A DNA stretch of 64,000 bases from Mycobacterium sp. 852002-51057_SCH5723018 (GTDB lineage: Bacteria > Actinomycetota > Actinomycetes > Mycobacteriales > Mycobacteriaceae). How positions within the stretch are numbered: the stretch's first letter is position 1; each line of letters begins with the position of its first letter. Location: positions 36,340 to 100,339 of the forward strand of contig NZ_LZIR01000098.1 of assembly GCF_001667035.1 (NCBI RefSeq), given 5' to 3'. Shown here one piece after another: positions 26,069 through 33,808 of this stretch. Both the position numbers and the translations under genes were made by a program. The notes under the pieces were generated by a model that did not search any database, was not told the DNA's origin, and saw nothing but the letters and a program-made list of their open reading frames with translations.

Positions 26069-26992
26069 GTGGCGACTACCGGCGCAGCCACCCCGCCCGA
26101 CGAGCCCGCGCGCGGATCCAAGGAGACGGTGCAGGAACCGGCCAAGAAGACGTCCCGGGCCGGCCGCGACCTGCGCGCCGCGATCGCGGTGGGTGTGGGC
26201 ATCGGCAGCGTTCTCGTCGTGACGCTGCTGTTCGCCCCCCGCTTTTGGGTCGCCCTCGTCGCGGCGGCCATATTGGTGGCCAGCCACGAGGTGGTGCGGC
26301 GGCTGCGCGAGGCGGGCTACGTCATCCCGGTCATCCCGCTGCTGGTCGGTGGGCAGGTGACCGTCTGGCTGACCTGGCCGTTCCACGCCGCGGGCGCGCT
26401 GGCCGGGTTCGGCGGCACGGTGGTGGTGTGCAACTTCTGGCGGCTGTTCATGCAGGACAACAGCAAACGGACCGAGCCGTTCGCCGGTTCGCCGTCGGCG
26501 AACTACCTGCGGGACGCGTCGGCCACCGTTTTCCTGGCCGCCTGGGTGCCGCTGTTCGCGTCCTTCGGCGCCTTGCTGGTGTACCCGCACGACGGCGCCG
26601 GGCGGGTGTTCTGCCTGATGGTCACCGTTGTCGCCTCCGATGTGGGCGGCTACGCGGTGGGCGTGCTGTTCGGCAAGCACCCGATGGTCCCGGCGATCAG
26701 CCCGAAGAAGTCCTGGGAGGGATTCGCCGGGTCGCTGGTGTTCGGGATCACGGCCGCGATCCTGACCGCGACCTTCCTGGCGGAAAAGCCGCCGTGGATC
26801 GGTGCCGTGCTGGGTGTCGTCCTCGTGCTGACCTGCACGCTGGGCGACCTGGTGGAGTCCCAGGTCAAACGCGACCTCGGGATCAAGGACATGGGCCGGC
26901 TGCTGCCCGGCCACGGCGGCCTGATGGACCGGCTCGACGGGGTACTTCCGTCGGCCGTCGCTGCCTGGACGGTGCTGACGCTGCTTCCCTAG
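26069..26992 (+). CDS. cdsA: Phosphatidate cytidylyltransferase
   Basis: A 307-residue integral membrane enzyme making CDP-diacylglycerol from phosphatidic acid and CTP, the entry to mycobacterial phosphatidylinositol, phosphatidylethanolamine and cardiolipin. About 40 hydrophilic residues precede around eight membrane segments. The CDS signature lies near the C-terminus: GDLVESQVKRDLGIKDMGRLLPGHGGLMDRLDG. SPKKSWEGFAGS is also typical. GTG start at 26069, 31 bases after frr. Confidence 0.96.
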   Translation: MATTGAATPPDEPARGSKETVQEPAKKTSRAGRDLRAAIAVGVGIGSVLVVTLLFAPRFWVALVAAAILVASHEVVRRLREAGYVIPVIPLLVGGQVTVWLTWPFHAAGALAGFGGTVVVCNFWRLFMQDNSKRTEPFAGSPSANYLRDASATVFLAAWVPLFASFGALLVYPHDGAGRVFCLMVTVVASDVGGYAVGVLFGKHPMVPAISPKKSWEGFAGSLVFGITAAILTATFLAEKPPWIGAVLGVVLVLTCTLGDLVESQVKRDLGIKDMGRLLPGHGGLMDRLDGVLPSAVAAWTVLTLLP

Positions 26993-27033
26993 ATTTTTCG
27001 GGGTGCCCTGACAGGACGGATACTGGACAGGTC

Positions 27034-28128
27034 ATGGCCCAACAGTTGGTTTTCTCCGAGCCCCGCCGCAACAGGCCGCCGCGACACCTGGCCGATCTCG
27101 ACGCGGCGGGCCGCGCGTCGGCCGTCGCCGAGCTGGGTTTGCCTCCGTTTCGCGCCAGGCAGCTCGCGCACCAGTACTACGGACGGCTGATCGCCGATCC
27201 CCAAGCGATGACGGACCTACCGGCGTCGGTGCGCTCGGCCATCGCCGAGGCGATGTTTCCCGACCTACTCACCGCCGCCGCCGAGGTGAGCTGTGATGCC
27301 GGCCAAACCCGAAAGACGTTGTGGCGCGCCATCGATGGCGCCACCGTCGAGTCGGTGCTGATGCGTTATCCGCAACGCAACACGGTGTGCATTTCGTCGC
27401 AGGCCGGTTGCGGCATGGCCTGCCCGTTCTGTGCCACCGGCCAGGGCGGGCTGACCCGCAACCTGTCCACGGCCGAGATTCTCGAACAGGTGCGGGCGGC
27501 CGCCGCGGCCCTGCGCGACGACTTCGGTGATCGGCTGTCGAACGTGGTTTTCATGGGCATGGGGGAGCCGCTGGCCAATTACGCCCGGGTGGTGGCCGCG
27601 GTGCAGCGCATCACCGAACCGCCGCCCGACGGCTTCGGCATTTCGGGCCGCTCGGTGACGGTGTCGACGGTGGGCCTGGTTCCGGCGATCCGCAAACTCG
27701 CCGACGAAGGGCTGGGGGTGACCCTGGCGCTCTCGTTGCACGCGCCCGACGACGAGCTGCGCGACACGCTGGTCCCGGTCAACACCCGGTGGAAGCTCGG
27801 GGAGGCTCTGGACGCGGCCCGGTATTACGCCGACGTGACCGGTCGCCGGGTCTCGGTCGAATACGCGTTGATCCGCGACGTGAACGACCAGCCCTGGCGG
27901 GCCGACCTGCTGGGTAAGCGGCTGCATCGGGCGCTCGGGCAGCTGGTGCATGTGAACCTGATCCCGCTCAACCCGACGCCGGGCAGTGATTGGGACGCCA
28001 GCCCGAAGGCGGTGGAGCGGGAATTCGTGCGGCGAGTCCGCTCCAAAGGGGTGTCGTGCACGGTGCGCGATACGCGGGGTCGTGAGATCAGCGCCGCCTG
28101 CGGACAGCTGGCCGCCGAAGGCGGGTAG
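27034..28128 (+). CDS. rlmN: 23S rRNA (adenine2503-C2)-methyltransferase / radical SAM RlmN
   Basis: A 364-residue radical SAM enzyme that methylates A2503 of 23S rRNA. The 4Fe-4S motif CxxxCxxC is CGMACPFCATG, near residues 131-138. The SAM-binding GMGEPLANY follows. The catalytic second Cys lies in VSCTVRDTRG near residue 345. The ATG at 27034 follows cdsA by 41 bases, making it the fourth gene of the pyrH cluster. M. tuberculosis splits or annotates this locus as Rv2880c/Rv2879c. Confidence 0.96.
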   Translation: MAQQLVFSEPRRNRPPRHLADLDAAGRASAVAELGLPPFRARQLAHQYYGRLIADPQAMTDLPASVRSAIAEAMFPDLLTAAAEVSCDAGQTRKTLWRAIDGATVESVLMRYPQRNTVCISSQAGCGMACPFCATGQGGLTRNLSTAEILEQVRAAAAALRDDFGDRLSNVVFMGMGEPLANYARVVAAVQRITEPPPDGFGISGRSVTVSTVGLVPAIRKLADEGLGVTLALSLHAPDDELRDTLVPVNTRWKLGEALDAARYYADVTGRRVSVEYALIRDVNDQPWRADLLGKRLHRALGQLVHVNLIPLNPTPGSDWDASPKAVEREFVRRVRSKGVSCTVRDTRGREISAACGQLAAEGG

Positions 28129-28134
28129 CAGCCG

Positions 28135-28196
28135 CGCCGAACGTGCAGCCGTTGCGAAAAACTCGCGAAAAACTCGCAATGGCTGCACGTTCGGCG
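28135..28196. repeat. Long intergenic inverted repeat after rlmN
   Basis: Arms of 23 bases (28135-28157, starting CGCCGAACGTGCAGCC; 28174-28196, ending GGCTGCACGTTCGGCG) pair with one mismatch. The 16-base spacer contains AAAACTCGCGAAAAAC. It begins 7 bases after the rlmN stop. It may terminate the pyrH-rlmN transcript or be one copy of an interspersed palindrome; no T-run is seen. Confidence 0.8.
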
Positions 28197-28265
28197 AGCC
28201 GTCGGCTGAACCGCGGAGGCGATTCGAACGTCGTAAAGGCATAACACCAGCAAACGAGGTGAGCC

Positions 28266-28775
28266 ATGATTGTTCGCTTGTTGTCTCCATTGAAATTCTT
28301 TGCCGCCGCGGTGTTCGCGGCTGCCCTGATATTCGGTCTGGCCGAACCGCCCCGGGCGGCGGCCGCCGACGATCGCATGCAGTTCACCGCAACCACGCTC
28401 AGCGGTGCGCCGTTCAACGGCGCCAGTCTGCAGGGAAAGCCCGCGGTGCTGTGGTTCTGGACGCCGTGGTGCCCGTTCTGCAACGCCGAGGCCCCCGGCG
28501 TCAGCCAGGTGGCGGCCGCTAATCCGCGTGTCACGTTCGTCGGTGTCGCCGCGCACTCCGACGTTGGCGCGATGCAGAACTTCGTCTCCAAGTACGGCCT
28601 GAACTTCACCACCCTCAACGACGCGGACGGCTCGATCTGGGCCCGTTACAACGTGCCGTGGCAGCCGGCGTGGGTGTTTTATCGGCCCGACGGCAGCTCG
28701 ACGTTCGTCAACAACCCGACCTCGGCGATGTCACAGCAGGAGCTGTCCGGCCGGGTCGCCGCGCTGGCGTCCTGA
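28266..28775 (+). CDS. mpt53: Secreted thioredoxin-fold disulfide protein Mpt53
   Basis: A 169-residue exported thioredoxin-like protein. The signal peptide is about 33 residues (hydrophobic FFAAAVFAAALIFGLAEPP, then AAA). The active site CPFC lies in LWFWTPWCPFCNAEAP near residues 63-75. The cis-Pro region is VPWQPAWVFY. In M. tuberculosis Mpt53 (Rv2878c) forms disulfides in exported proteins. The ccdA gene begins four bases after its stop and would supply reducing or oxidising equivalents across the membrane; the pair is one redox unit. Confidence 0.94.
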   Translation: MIVRLLSPLKFFAAAVFAAALIFGLAEPPRAAAADDRMQFTATTLSGAPFNGASLQGKPAVLWFWTPWCPFCNAEAPGVSQVAAANPRVTFVGVAAHSDVGAMQNFVSKYGLNFTTLNDADGSIWARYNVPWQPAWVFYRPDGSSTFVNNPTSAMSQQELSGRVAALAS

Positions 28776-28779
28776 CGCC

Positions 28780-29682
28780 GTGGATCGGGGTCTCGTCGGT
28801 CTGGCCTTCGCCGCCGGATTGGTCGCGGCCCTCAACCCGTGCGGCTTTGCGATGCTGCCGGCGTACCTCCTCCTCGTGGTGCGCGGGCAGCAAGCCCGCG
28901 AGCGGGCCGGACTGGCCGCGCTCGGCCGGGCGCTGGCCGCCACCATCGGGATGGCGCTCGGCTTTTTGACGGTGTTCGGATTGTTCGGCGCGCTGACCAT
29001 ATCGGCGGCCACAACGGTGCAGCGGTACCTGCCGTACGGCACCGCGGTGATCGGCATTATCCTTGTGGCGCTTGGGGTTTGGCTGCTGTCGGGTCGGGAG
29101 TTGGCGGCCCTGACACCCCGGTCGCTCGGCCCGCGCTGGGCGCCGGATGCGCGGCTGGTGTCGATGTACTCCTATGGCGTCAGCTACGCGATCGCCTCGC
29201 TGTCGTGCACCGTCGGGCCGTTCCTGGCGGTCACCGCCGCCGGTTTCCGTGCCGGATCGGTTCTCACGGGCGCGTCGATCTACCTCGCCTACGTCGCGGG
29301 CCTGAGCCTGGTCGTGGGGGTGCTGGCGATCGCCGCGGCGACGGCCACTTCGGCGATGGCCGACCGATTCCGGCGAGCCCTGCCGTTCGTCAACCGGATC
29401 GGTGGTGCGCTGCTGGTGCTGGTCGGGCTGTACGTCGCCTATTACGGCGTCTACGAGGTGCGCCTCTTCAGCGCCCAGGCGAACCCCCACGATGCCGTGA
29501 TTGCCGCGGCGGGCCGGCTTCAGGGGGCGCTGGCCGGGTGGGTGCACCAGCACGGCGCTTGGCCGTGGGCGGTTGCGCTGGTGGTGGTAGCCGTCGGCGC
29601 GTTCGGGGGCGCGTGGTACCGCCGGGCCCGCCGCCAGCACCATCGCGACACTTGCGGTGACGTCAAGATAGTGTCACCATGA
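28780..29682 (+). CDS. CcdA/DsbD-type membrane thiol-disulfide transporter
   Basis: A 300-residue membrane protein with six or more hydrophobic segments. The paired membrane cysteines of the CcdA family are in LNPCGFAMLPAY (near residue 20) and SLSCTVGPFLAV (near residue 145). A seventh hydrophobic segment near residues 265-285 and a basic tail follow. It moves electrons between cytoplasmic thioredoxin and extracytoplasmic thiol proteins; the partner is Mpt53 encoded just upstream. GTG start at 28780. The counterpart is Rv2877c. The mpt70-dipZ-mpt83 genes found near here in M. tuberculosis are absent. Confidence 0.92.
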   Translation: MDRGLVGLAFAAGLVAALNPCGFAMLPAYLLLVVRGQQARERAGLAALGRALAATIGMALGFLTVFGLFGALTISAATTVQRYLPYGTAVIGIILVALGVWLLSGRELAALTPRSLGPRWAPDARLVSMYSYGVSYAIASLSCTVGPFLAVTAAGFRAGSVLTGASIYLAYVAGLSLVVGVLAIAAATATSAMADRFRRALPFVNRIGGALLVLVGLYVAYYGVYEVRLFSAQANPHDAVIAAAGRLQGALAGWVHQHGAWPWAVALVVVAVGAFGGAWYRRARRQHHRDTCGDVKIVSP

Positions 29683-29685
29683 CAC
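29671..29685 (+). promoter_or_regulatory. Perfect dyad two bases before the RHH gene
   Basis: GTGTCA-CCA-TGACAC, 6-bp arms and a 3-base centre. It overlaps the end of ccdA, ends one base before the ATG at 29687 and also overlaps a possible -10 hexamer TAGTGT at 29669-29674. Ribbon-helix-helix proteins bind short dyads of this kind, so it is a candidate autoregulatory operator for the next gene. Confidence 0.55.
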
Positions 29686-29686
29686 C

Positions 29687-30199
29687 ATGGATCTGCAGCC
29701 CTACGTCGACGCCGTCCGCCACGAGCTGACCGTCGCCGCGGCGGCCGGCGGCGCGGAGGCCCAAGAGCTGGCCGAGCGGCTGAGCGCCCCCTTGGAGTCG
29801 GCCATGCGGCTGGCACTGCTAGAGGCCGTGTCGGCCGCGGCCGAAGAGATCACCCGTGAGCTGGCGCCGCGGTCGGTGGAGGTGCGGCTGCGCGGCCGTG
29901 ATCCGGAGTTCATCGTCACCGCTGCGCTCGACGAAGCGCCCGACGAGGACGCGGTTGTCGCGCAGTACGACGACGACGGCGGCACCTGGCGGGTCACGCT
30001 GCGGCTGCCCGCGGGCCTCCGGCCGGGCGTCGAGGCGGCCGCTCGTCGCGAAGGGGCGTCGTTGAACTCCTGGCTGGTGCGCGCCGCCGCGGTGGCCAGT
30101 CAGGGGGCCAGTCAGGGGGCCGCCAATGGCAACGCCAAGTCCGACGCCGGTCGACCCGCACGTACCTCCGCCCACCGCGTGACCGGCTGGGTCCGCTGA
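29687..30199 (+). CDS. HicB/Arc-like protein with a C-terminal ribbon-helix-helix segment
   Basis: A 170-residue protein, probably cytoplasmic. The middle part (EVRLRGRDPEFIVTAALDEAP and GGTWRVTLRLPAGL) looks like a small alpha-beta domain. Residues about 100-140, RLPAGLRPGVEAAARREGASLNSWLVRAAAVA, read as an RHH DNA-binding unit such as in HicB antitoxins. The tail is Ala/Ser/Asn-rich and disordered. No HicA-type toxin is adjacent. Instead a DUF4097 gene follows 16 bases downstream, an arrangement that suggests regulation of that protein rather than toxin control. A perfect dyad lies at its start. Confidence 0.7.
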   Translation: MDLQPYVDAVRHELTVAAAAGGAEAQELAERLSAPLESAMRLALLEAVSAAAEEITRELAPRSVEVRLRGRDPEFIVTAALDEAPDEDAVVAQYDDDGGTWRVTLRLPAGLRPGVEAAARREGASLNSWLVRAAAVASQGASQGAANGNAKSDAGRPARTSAHRVTGWVR

Positions 30200-30215
30200 C
30201 ACCGAGGAGAAACGC

Positions 30216-31034
30216 ATGCCTACCTTTGCCACCCCAGAGCCGATCGCGGTGCGAATCGACGCCATCGAAGGCTCGATCCGGCTCGTGGCCACCGACCGCG
30301 CAGACACCGTGGTACAGGTCCTGCCTCGCGATTTTTCCCGGGATTCCGACGTCTGGGCCTCCGAGCACACGCGGGTGGACTTTCGCGACGGCAAGCTCGT
30401 CGTCTCGGGCGCCAAACGGGGCCTGGCGTTCTTTCGGAACTGCGCCACCGACGTCGAGATCGCGCTGCCGGCACGCTCGCGGTTGCAGGCATCGCTTGGG
30501 TCGGCCGATCTGCGCGCCGCGGGTGAGTTCCGCGACGTTCGGATCGCGACGGCCAGCGGAGATGTCCAGATCGACGCCGTGACCGGAAACATCAAGGCGA
30601 CCAACTCGTCCGGCTCGTTCACCGTGCACACCGTCCACGGGAACGCTTGGATCGCCACCGCTTCCGGCGAGGTCAGCGTCGGGGAGCTGGACGGCGACCT
30701 CAAGTTCAAGGCCGCCGGCGGCTCCCTGACCGTCCGCCGGCTGAGCGGACACCTCAAGGCGCACACCGCGTCGGGATCGGTCGAGGTGGCTGCCGCCGTT
30801 CGTGGCGGCGTGTCCGCCCACACCAGCAGCGGCGAGGTCACGGTCGGCGTTGCCGAGGGCACCGCGGCAAGGCTGGACATCGTCACCGGATCCGGCGCCG
30901 TCAGCAATGACCTGCAGGCGTCGGACGGGCCGCATCAGGGCGACGAAACCCTCGTGCTTCAGGTGCGCAGCGGCTCCGGGGATGTGAGCGTCCGGCGGGC
31001 GAACCCGGCGCGCGAAACCGTGCCCGCTACCTGA
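30216..31034 (+). CDS. DUF4097 family beta-repeat protein
   Basis: A 272-residue protein built of short beta repeats. The recurrent pattern ASGDVQIDAVTGNIKATNSSGSF, ATASGEVSVGELDGDLKFKAAGG, TASGSVEVAAAVRGG, TSSGEVTVGVAEG is the DUF4097 right-handed beta-helix-like array. No signal peptide or membrane segment is seen. Function is unknown; such proteins often sit beside envelope-stress regulators. GAGGAG precedes the ATG and it is co-transcribed with the RHH gene. Its 3' end overlaps the convergent DUF2631 gene by eight bases. Confidence 0.85.
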   Translation: MPTFATPEPIAVRIDAIEGSIRLVATDRADTVVQVLPRDFSRDSDVWASEHTRVDFRDGKLVVSGAKRGLAFFRNCATDVEIALPARSRLQASLGSADLRAAGEFRDVRIATASGDVQIDAVTGNIKATNSSGSFTVHTVHGNAWIATASGEVSVGELDGDLKFKAAGGSLTVRRLSGHLKAHTASGSVEVAAAVRGGVSAHTSSGEVTVGVAEGTAARLDIVTGSGAVSNDLQASDGPHQGDETLVLQVRSGSGDVSVRRANPARETVPAT

Positions 31035-31281
31035 TCCAGCCGCGCCGGCGGCCCCACCAGTCGCGGCCCAGGGCGAAGAGCGTGAGGACGGCGAATGCGA
31101 TCAGGAACCAGTTCTCGACATGGCCGACGTGGTTGCCGCGCAGCATCGCCAGCAGAAATATGACGATGACCACCCCGGTGATGTGCCAGGTGCGGATGTT
31201 GATCTTGCTCCACCCCCAGGCTGCCGACGGCACCTCGGCGACGTCGACGCCGTTGTAGTGCTCCACCTCGGTACTGGCCAC
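31027..31281 (-). CDS. DUF2631 family small membrane protein
   Basis: An 84-residue protein. After 30 hydrophilic residues (ASTEVEHYNGVDVAEVPSAAWGWSK) come two membrane segments, ITGVVIVIFLLAML and WFLIAFAVLTLFAL, separated by RGNHVGHVEN. The end is very basic (RDWWGRRRGWIR). This is the DUF2631 layout, conserved in actinobacteria; the M. tuberculosis counterpart at this position is Rv2876. The GTG at 31281 follows GAAAGGG and gives the family-like start; a longer ATG form (31329) is less likely. Function unknown. Confidence 0.85.
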   Translation of the reverse strand: MASTEVEHYNGVDVAEVPSAAWGWSKINIRTWHITGVVIVIFLLAMLRGNHVGHVENWFLIAFAVLTLFALGRDWWGRRRGWIR

Positions 31282-31376
31282 GGCGAATCCCTTTCGGATC
31301 GGATCGGCTGGTATCCAAGATTCTGGCATACCGGCCGCGAGACCCTCGGCGTCGCCGAGCGGGGCACAATAGGTGA

Positions 31377-32594
31377 GTGAGCAACCCCACCGCCGAGCGC
31401 CGCCTGCGCGTGCTGGTGCTGGGCAGCACCGGTTCCATCGGTACCCAGGCGCTGCAGGTCATCGCGGCCAATCCGGACCGCTTCGAGGTCGTCGGGCTGG
31501 CCGCCGGGGGCGCGAACGTGGACACCCTGGTGCGCCAGCGCGCCGAGACCGGGGTCACCAACATCGCCGTCGCCGACGAGCGGGCGGCGCAGCGGGTCGA
31601 CGAAATCGGGGGGGTCACCTTTTGCGGTCCCGACGCGGCCACCCGGCTGGTCGAGGAGACCGAGGCCGACGTCGTGCTCAACGCGCTGGTCGGGGCGCTG
31701 GGACTGCGACCGACGCTGGCCGCGCTTGCCTCCGGCGCCCGGCTGGCGCTGGCCAACAAGGAATCGCTGGTTGCCGGGGGTCCGCTGGTGCTGCGGGCGG
31801 CACGGCCGGGCCAGATCGTGCCCGTCGACTCCGAGCACTCCGCCCTGGCCCAGTGCCTGCGCGGCGGCACCCCCGACGAGGTCGCCAAGCTGGTGCTGAC
31901 CGCCTCCGGCGGGCCGTTCCGCGGCTGGTCGGCGGCCGACCTCGAGCACGTCACCCCCGAGCAGGCCGGCGCCCACCCCACATGGTCGATGGGCCCGATG
32001 AACACGCTGAACTCGGCGTCGCTGGTCAACAAGGGGCTGGAGCTCATCGAGACGCACCTGCTGTTCGGCATCGCGTACGACCGGATCGAGGTCGTGGTGC
32101 ACCCGCAGTCAATTGTTCATTCGATGGTCACCTTCGTCGACGGCTCGACGATCGCCCAGGCCAGCCCCCCGGACATGAAGCTGCCCATCGCGTTGGCCCT
32201 GGGCTGGCCCCGCCGGGTTCCGGGCGCGGCGGCGAGCTGCGACTTCAGCACCGCCGCCAGCTGGGAATTCGAGCCGCTGGACAGCGACGTTTTCCCCGCC
32301 GTCGAGCTGGCCCGGCACGCCGGGGTGACCGGCGGCTGCATGACCGCGGTCTACAACGCCGCGAACGAAGAGGCGGCGGCGGCCTTCCTGGCGGGTCGGA
32401 TCGGTTTCCCCGACATCGTCAAAACCATCGCCCACGTGCTGAGCGCCGCCGACCAATGGGCCGCATCACCCGCTACCGTGGATGAGGTACTGGACGCGCA
32501 ACGCTGGGCACGGGAGCGGGCGCAGCGCGCGGTCGCCAGTGCGGGCCCCGCCAAGGGTTCCGGAATGGTATCCAGAAAGGTCTTTAGCGCCTGA
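31377..32594 (+). CDS. dxr: 1-deoxy-D-xylulose 5-phosphate reductoisomerase
   Basis: A 405-residue NADPH-dependent enzyme making 2-C-methyl-D-erythritol 4-phosphate in the non-mevalonate isoprenoid pathway. The cofactor site is LGSTGSIGTQALQV near residues 14-27. Metal and substrate residues lie in LANKESLVAGG, PVDSEHSALAQCL, TASGGPFRGW and ATWSMGPMNTLNSASLVNKGLE-type sequence (here HPTWSMGPMNT). GTG start at 31377. Its stop overlaps the rip1 ATG by one base, and ispG, a later step of the same pathway, follows rip1. Confidence 0.98.
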   Translation: MSNPTAERRLRVLVLGSTGSIGTQALQVIAANPDRFEVVGLAAGGANVDTLVRQRAETGVTNIAVADERAAQRVDEIGGVTFCGPDAATRLVEETEADVVLNALVGALGLRPTLAALASGARLALANKESLVAGGPLVLRAARPGQIVPVDSEHSALAQCLRGGTPDEVAKLVLTASGGPFRGWSAADLEHVTPEQAGAHPTWSMGPMNTLNSASLVNKGLELIETHLLFGIAYDRIEVVVHPQSIVHSMVTFVDGSTIAQASPPDMKLPIALALGWPRRVPGAAASCDFSTAASWEFEPLDSDVFPAVELARHAGVTGGCMTAVYNAANEEAAAAFLAGRIGFPDIVKTIAHVLSAADQWAASPATVDEVLDAQRWARERAQRAVASAGPAKGSGMVSRKVFSA

Positions 32595-33808
32595 TGATGT
32601 TCGCAATCGGCATTGTGCTGTTCGCGCTCGCCATCCTTATCTCGGTGGCCCTGCACGAGTGCGGCCACATGTGGGTCGCCCGCGCGACCGGCATGAAGGT
32701 GCGCCGCTATTTCGTCGGCTTCGGCCCCACGCTGTGGTCAACCCGGCGCGGTGAGACCCAGTACGGCGTCAAGGCCGTGCCGCTGGGCGGCTTCTGCGAT
32801 ATCGCCGGCATGACCCCGGTCGAGGACCTGGCGCCCGACGAGGCTGACCGCGCGATGTACAAGCAGGCGACCTGGAAGCGGGTGGCGACGCTGTTCGCCG
32901 GCCCCGGCATGAACTTCGTCATCTGCCTGGTGCTGATTTACGGCATCGCGCTGGTCTGGGGGCTGCCCAACCTGCACCCGCCCACCAAGGCCATCGTCGG
33001 CGAAACCGCTTGCGTCGCACCCGAAGTCGCGCCCGGCAAGGTCGGCAACTGCTCCGGGGCAGGCCCGGCGGCGCTGGCCGGGATCCGCCCCGGCGACGTC
33101 GTCGTCAAGGTGGGCGACACCCCGGTGTCCACCTTCGACGACATGGCGGCGGCCGTCCGCAAGCTGCATGGCACCGTTCCCGTGGTCGTCGAGCGCAACG
33201 GCGCCGCCATCACCACCTACGTCGACGTCACGCCCACCCAACGCTTTCTCACCAAGGGCCAGGGCGGCCAACCCGAGGCGGCCACGGTCGGCGCCATCGG
33301 CGTCGGTGCCGTCAGGGTCGCGCCCACTCACTACAACGTCCTCTCGGCAATACCGGCCACCTTTGCCTTCGCCGGCGAGCTGACAGTCGAGGTGGGCAAG
33401 GCGCTGGTCACGATCCCGACCAAGGTCGGGGCGCTGGTGCATGCGATCGGCGGCGGGCAACGCGACCCGCAGACGCCGATGAGCGTGGTGGGGGCCAGCA
33501 TCATCGGCGGTGACACCGTCGACCACGGCCTGTGGGTGGCGTTCTGGTTCTTTTTGGCCCAGCTGAACCTCATCCTGGGCGCGATCAACCTGGTGCCGCT
33601 GCTGCCCTTCGACGGCGGCCACATCGCCATCGCGGTATTCGAGAGGATCCGCAACCTGATCCGGTCGGCCCGTGGCATGGTCGCGGCGGCGCCGGTGAAC
33701 TACCTGAAGCTCATGCCCGCCACGTACGTGGTGTTGGTCTTCGTGGTCGGCTACATGCTGCTGACCGTGACCGCCGACCTGGTGAACCCGATCAGGCTGT
33801 TCCAGTGA
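32594..33808 (+). CDS. rip1: Site-2 (intramembrane) zinc metalloprotease Rip1
   Basis: A 404-residue RseP-type protease that cuts anti-sigma factors within the membrane. The zinc site HECGH is at residues 21-25 in the first membrane segment, and the third ligand is in LLPFDGGHIAIAVFE near residue 340. A PDZ domain lies between (PAALAGIRPGDVVVKVGDTPVSTFDDM). In M. tuberculosis Rip1 (Rv2869c) controls cell-envelope lipids and virulence through several sigma factors. It is translationally coupled to dxr and ispG on both sides. Confidence 0.97.
   Translation: MMFAIGIVLFALAILISVALHECGHMWVARATGMKVRRYFVGFGPTLWSTRRGETQYGVKAVPLGGFCDIAGMTPVEDLAPDEADRAMYKQATWKRVATLFAGPGMNFVICLVLIYGIALVWGLPNLHPPTKAIVGETACVAPEVAPGKVGNCSGAGPAALAGIRPGDVVVKVGDTPVSTFDDMAAAVRKLHGTVPVVVERNGAAITTYVDVTPTQRFLTKGQGGQPEAATVGAIGVGAVRVAPTHYNVLSAIPATFAFAGELTVEVGKALVTIPTKVGALVHAIGGGQRDPQTPMSVVGASIIGGDTVDHGLWVAFWFFLAQLNLILGAINLVPLLPFDGGHIAIAVFERIRNLIRSARGMVAAAPVNYLKLMPATYVVLVFVVGYMLLTVTADLVNPIRLFQ

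Noticed and set aside
29687..31034. Toxin-antitoxin pair.
   Set aside because: The upstream protein is antitoxin-like, but the DUF4097 partner has no toxin fold, so a TA call is not supported.
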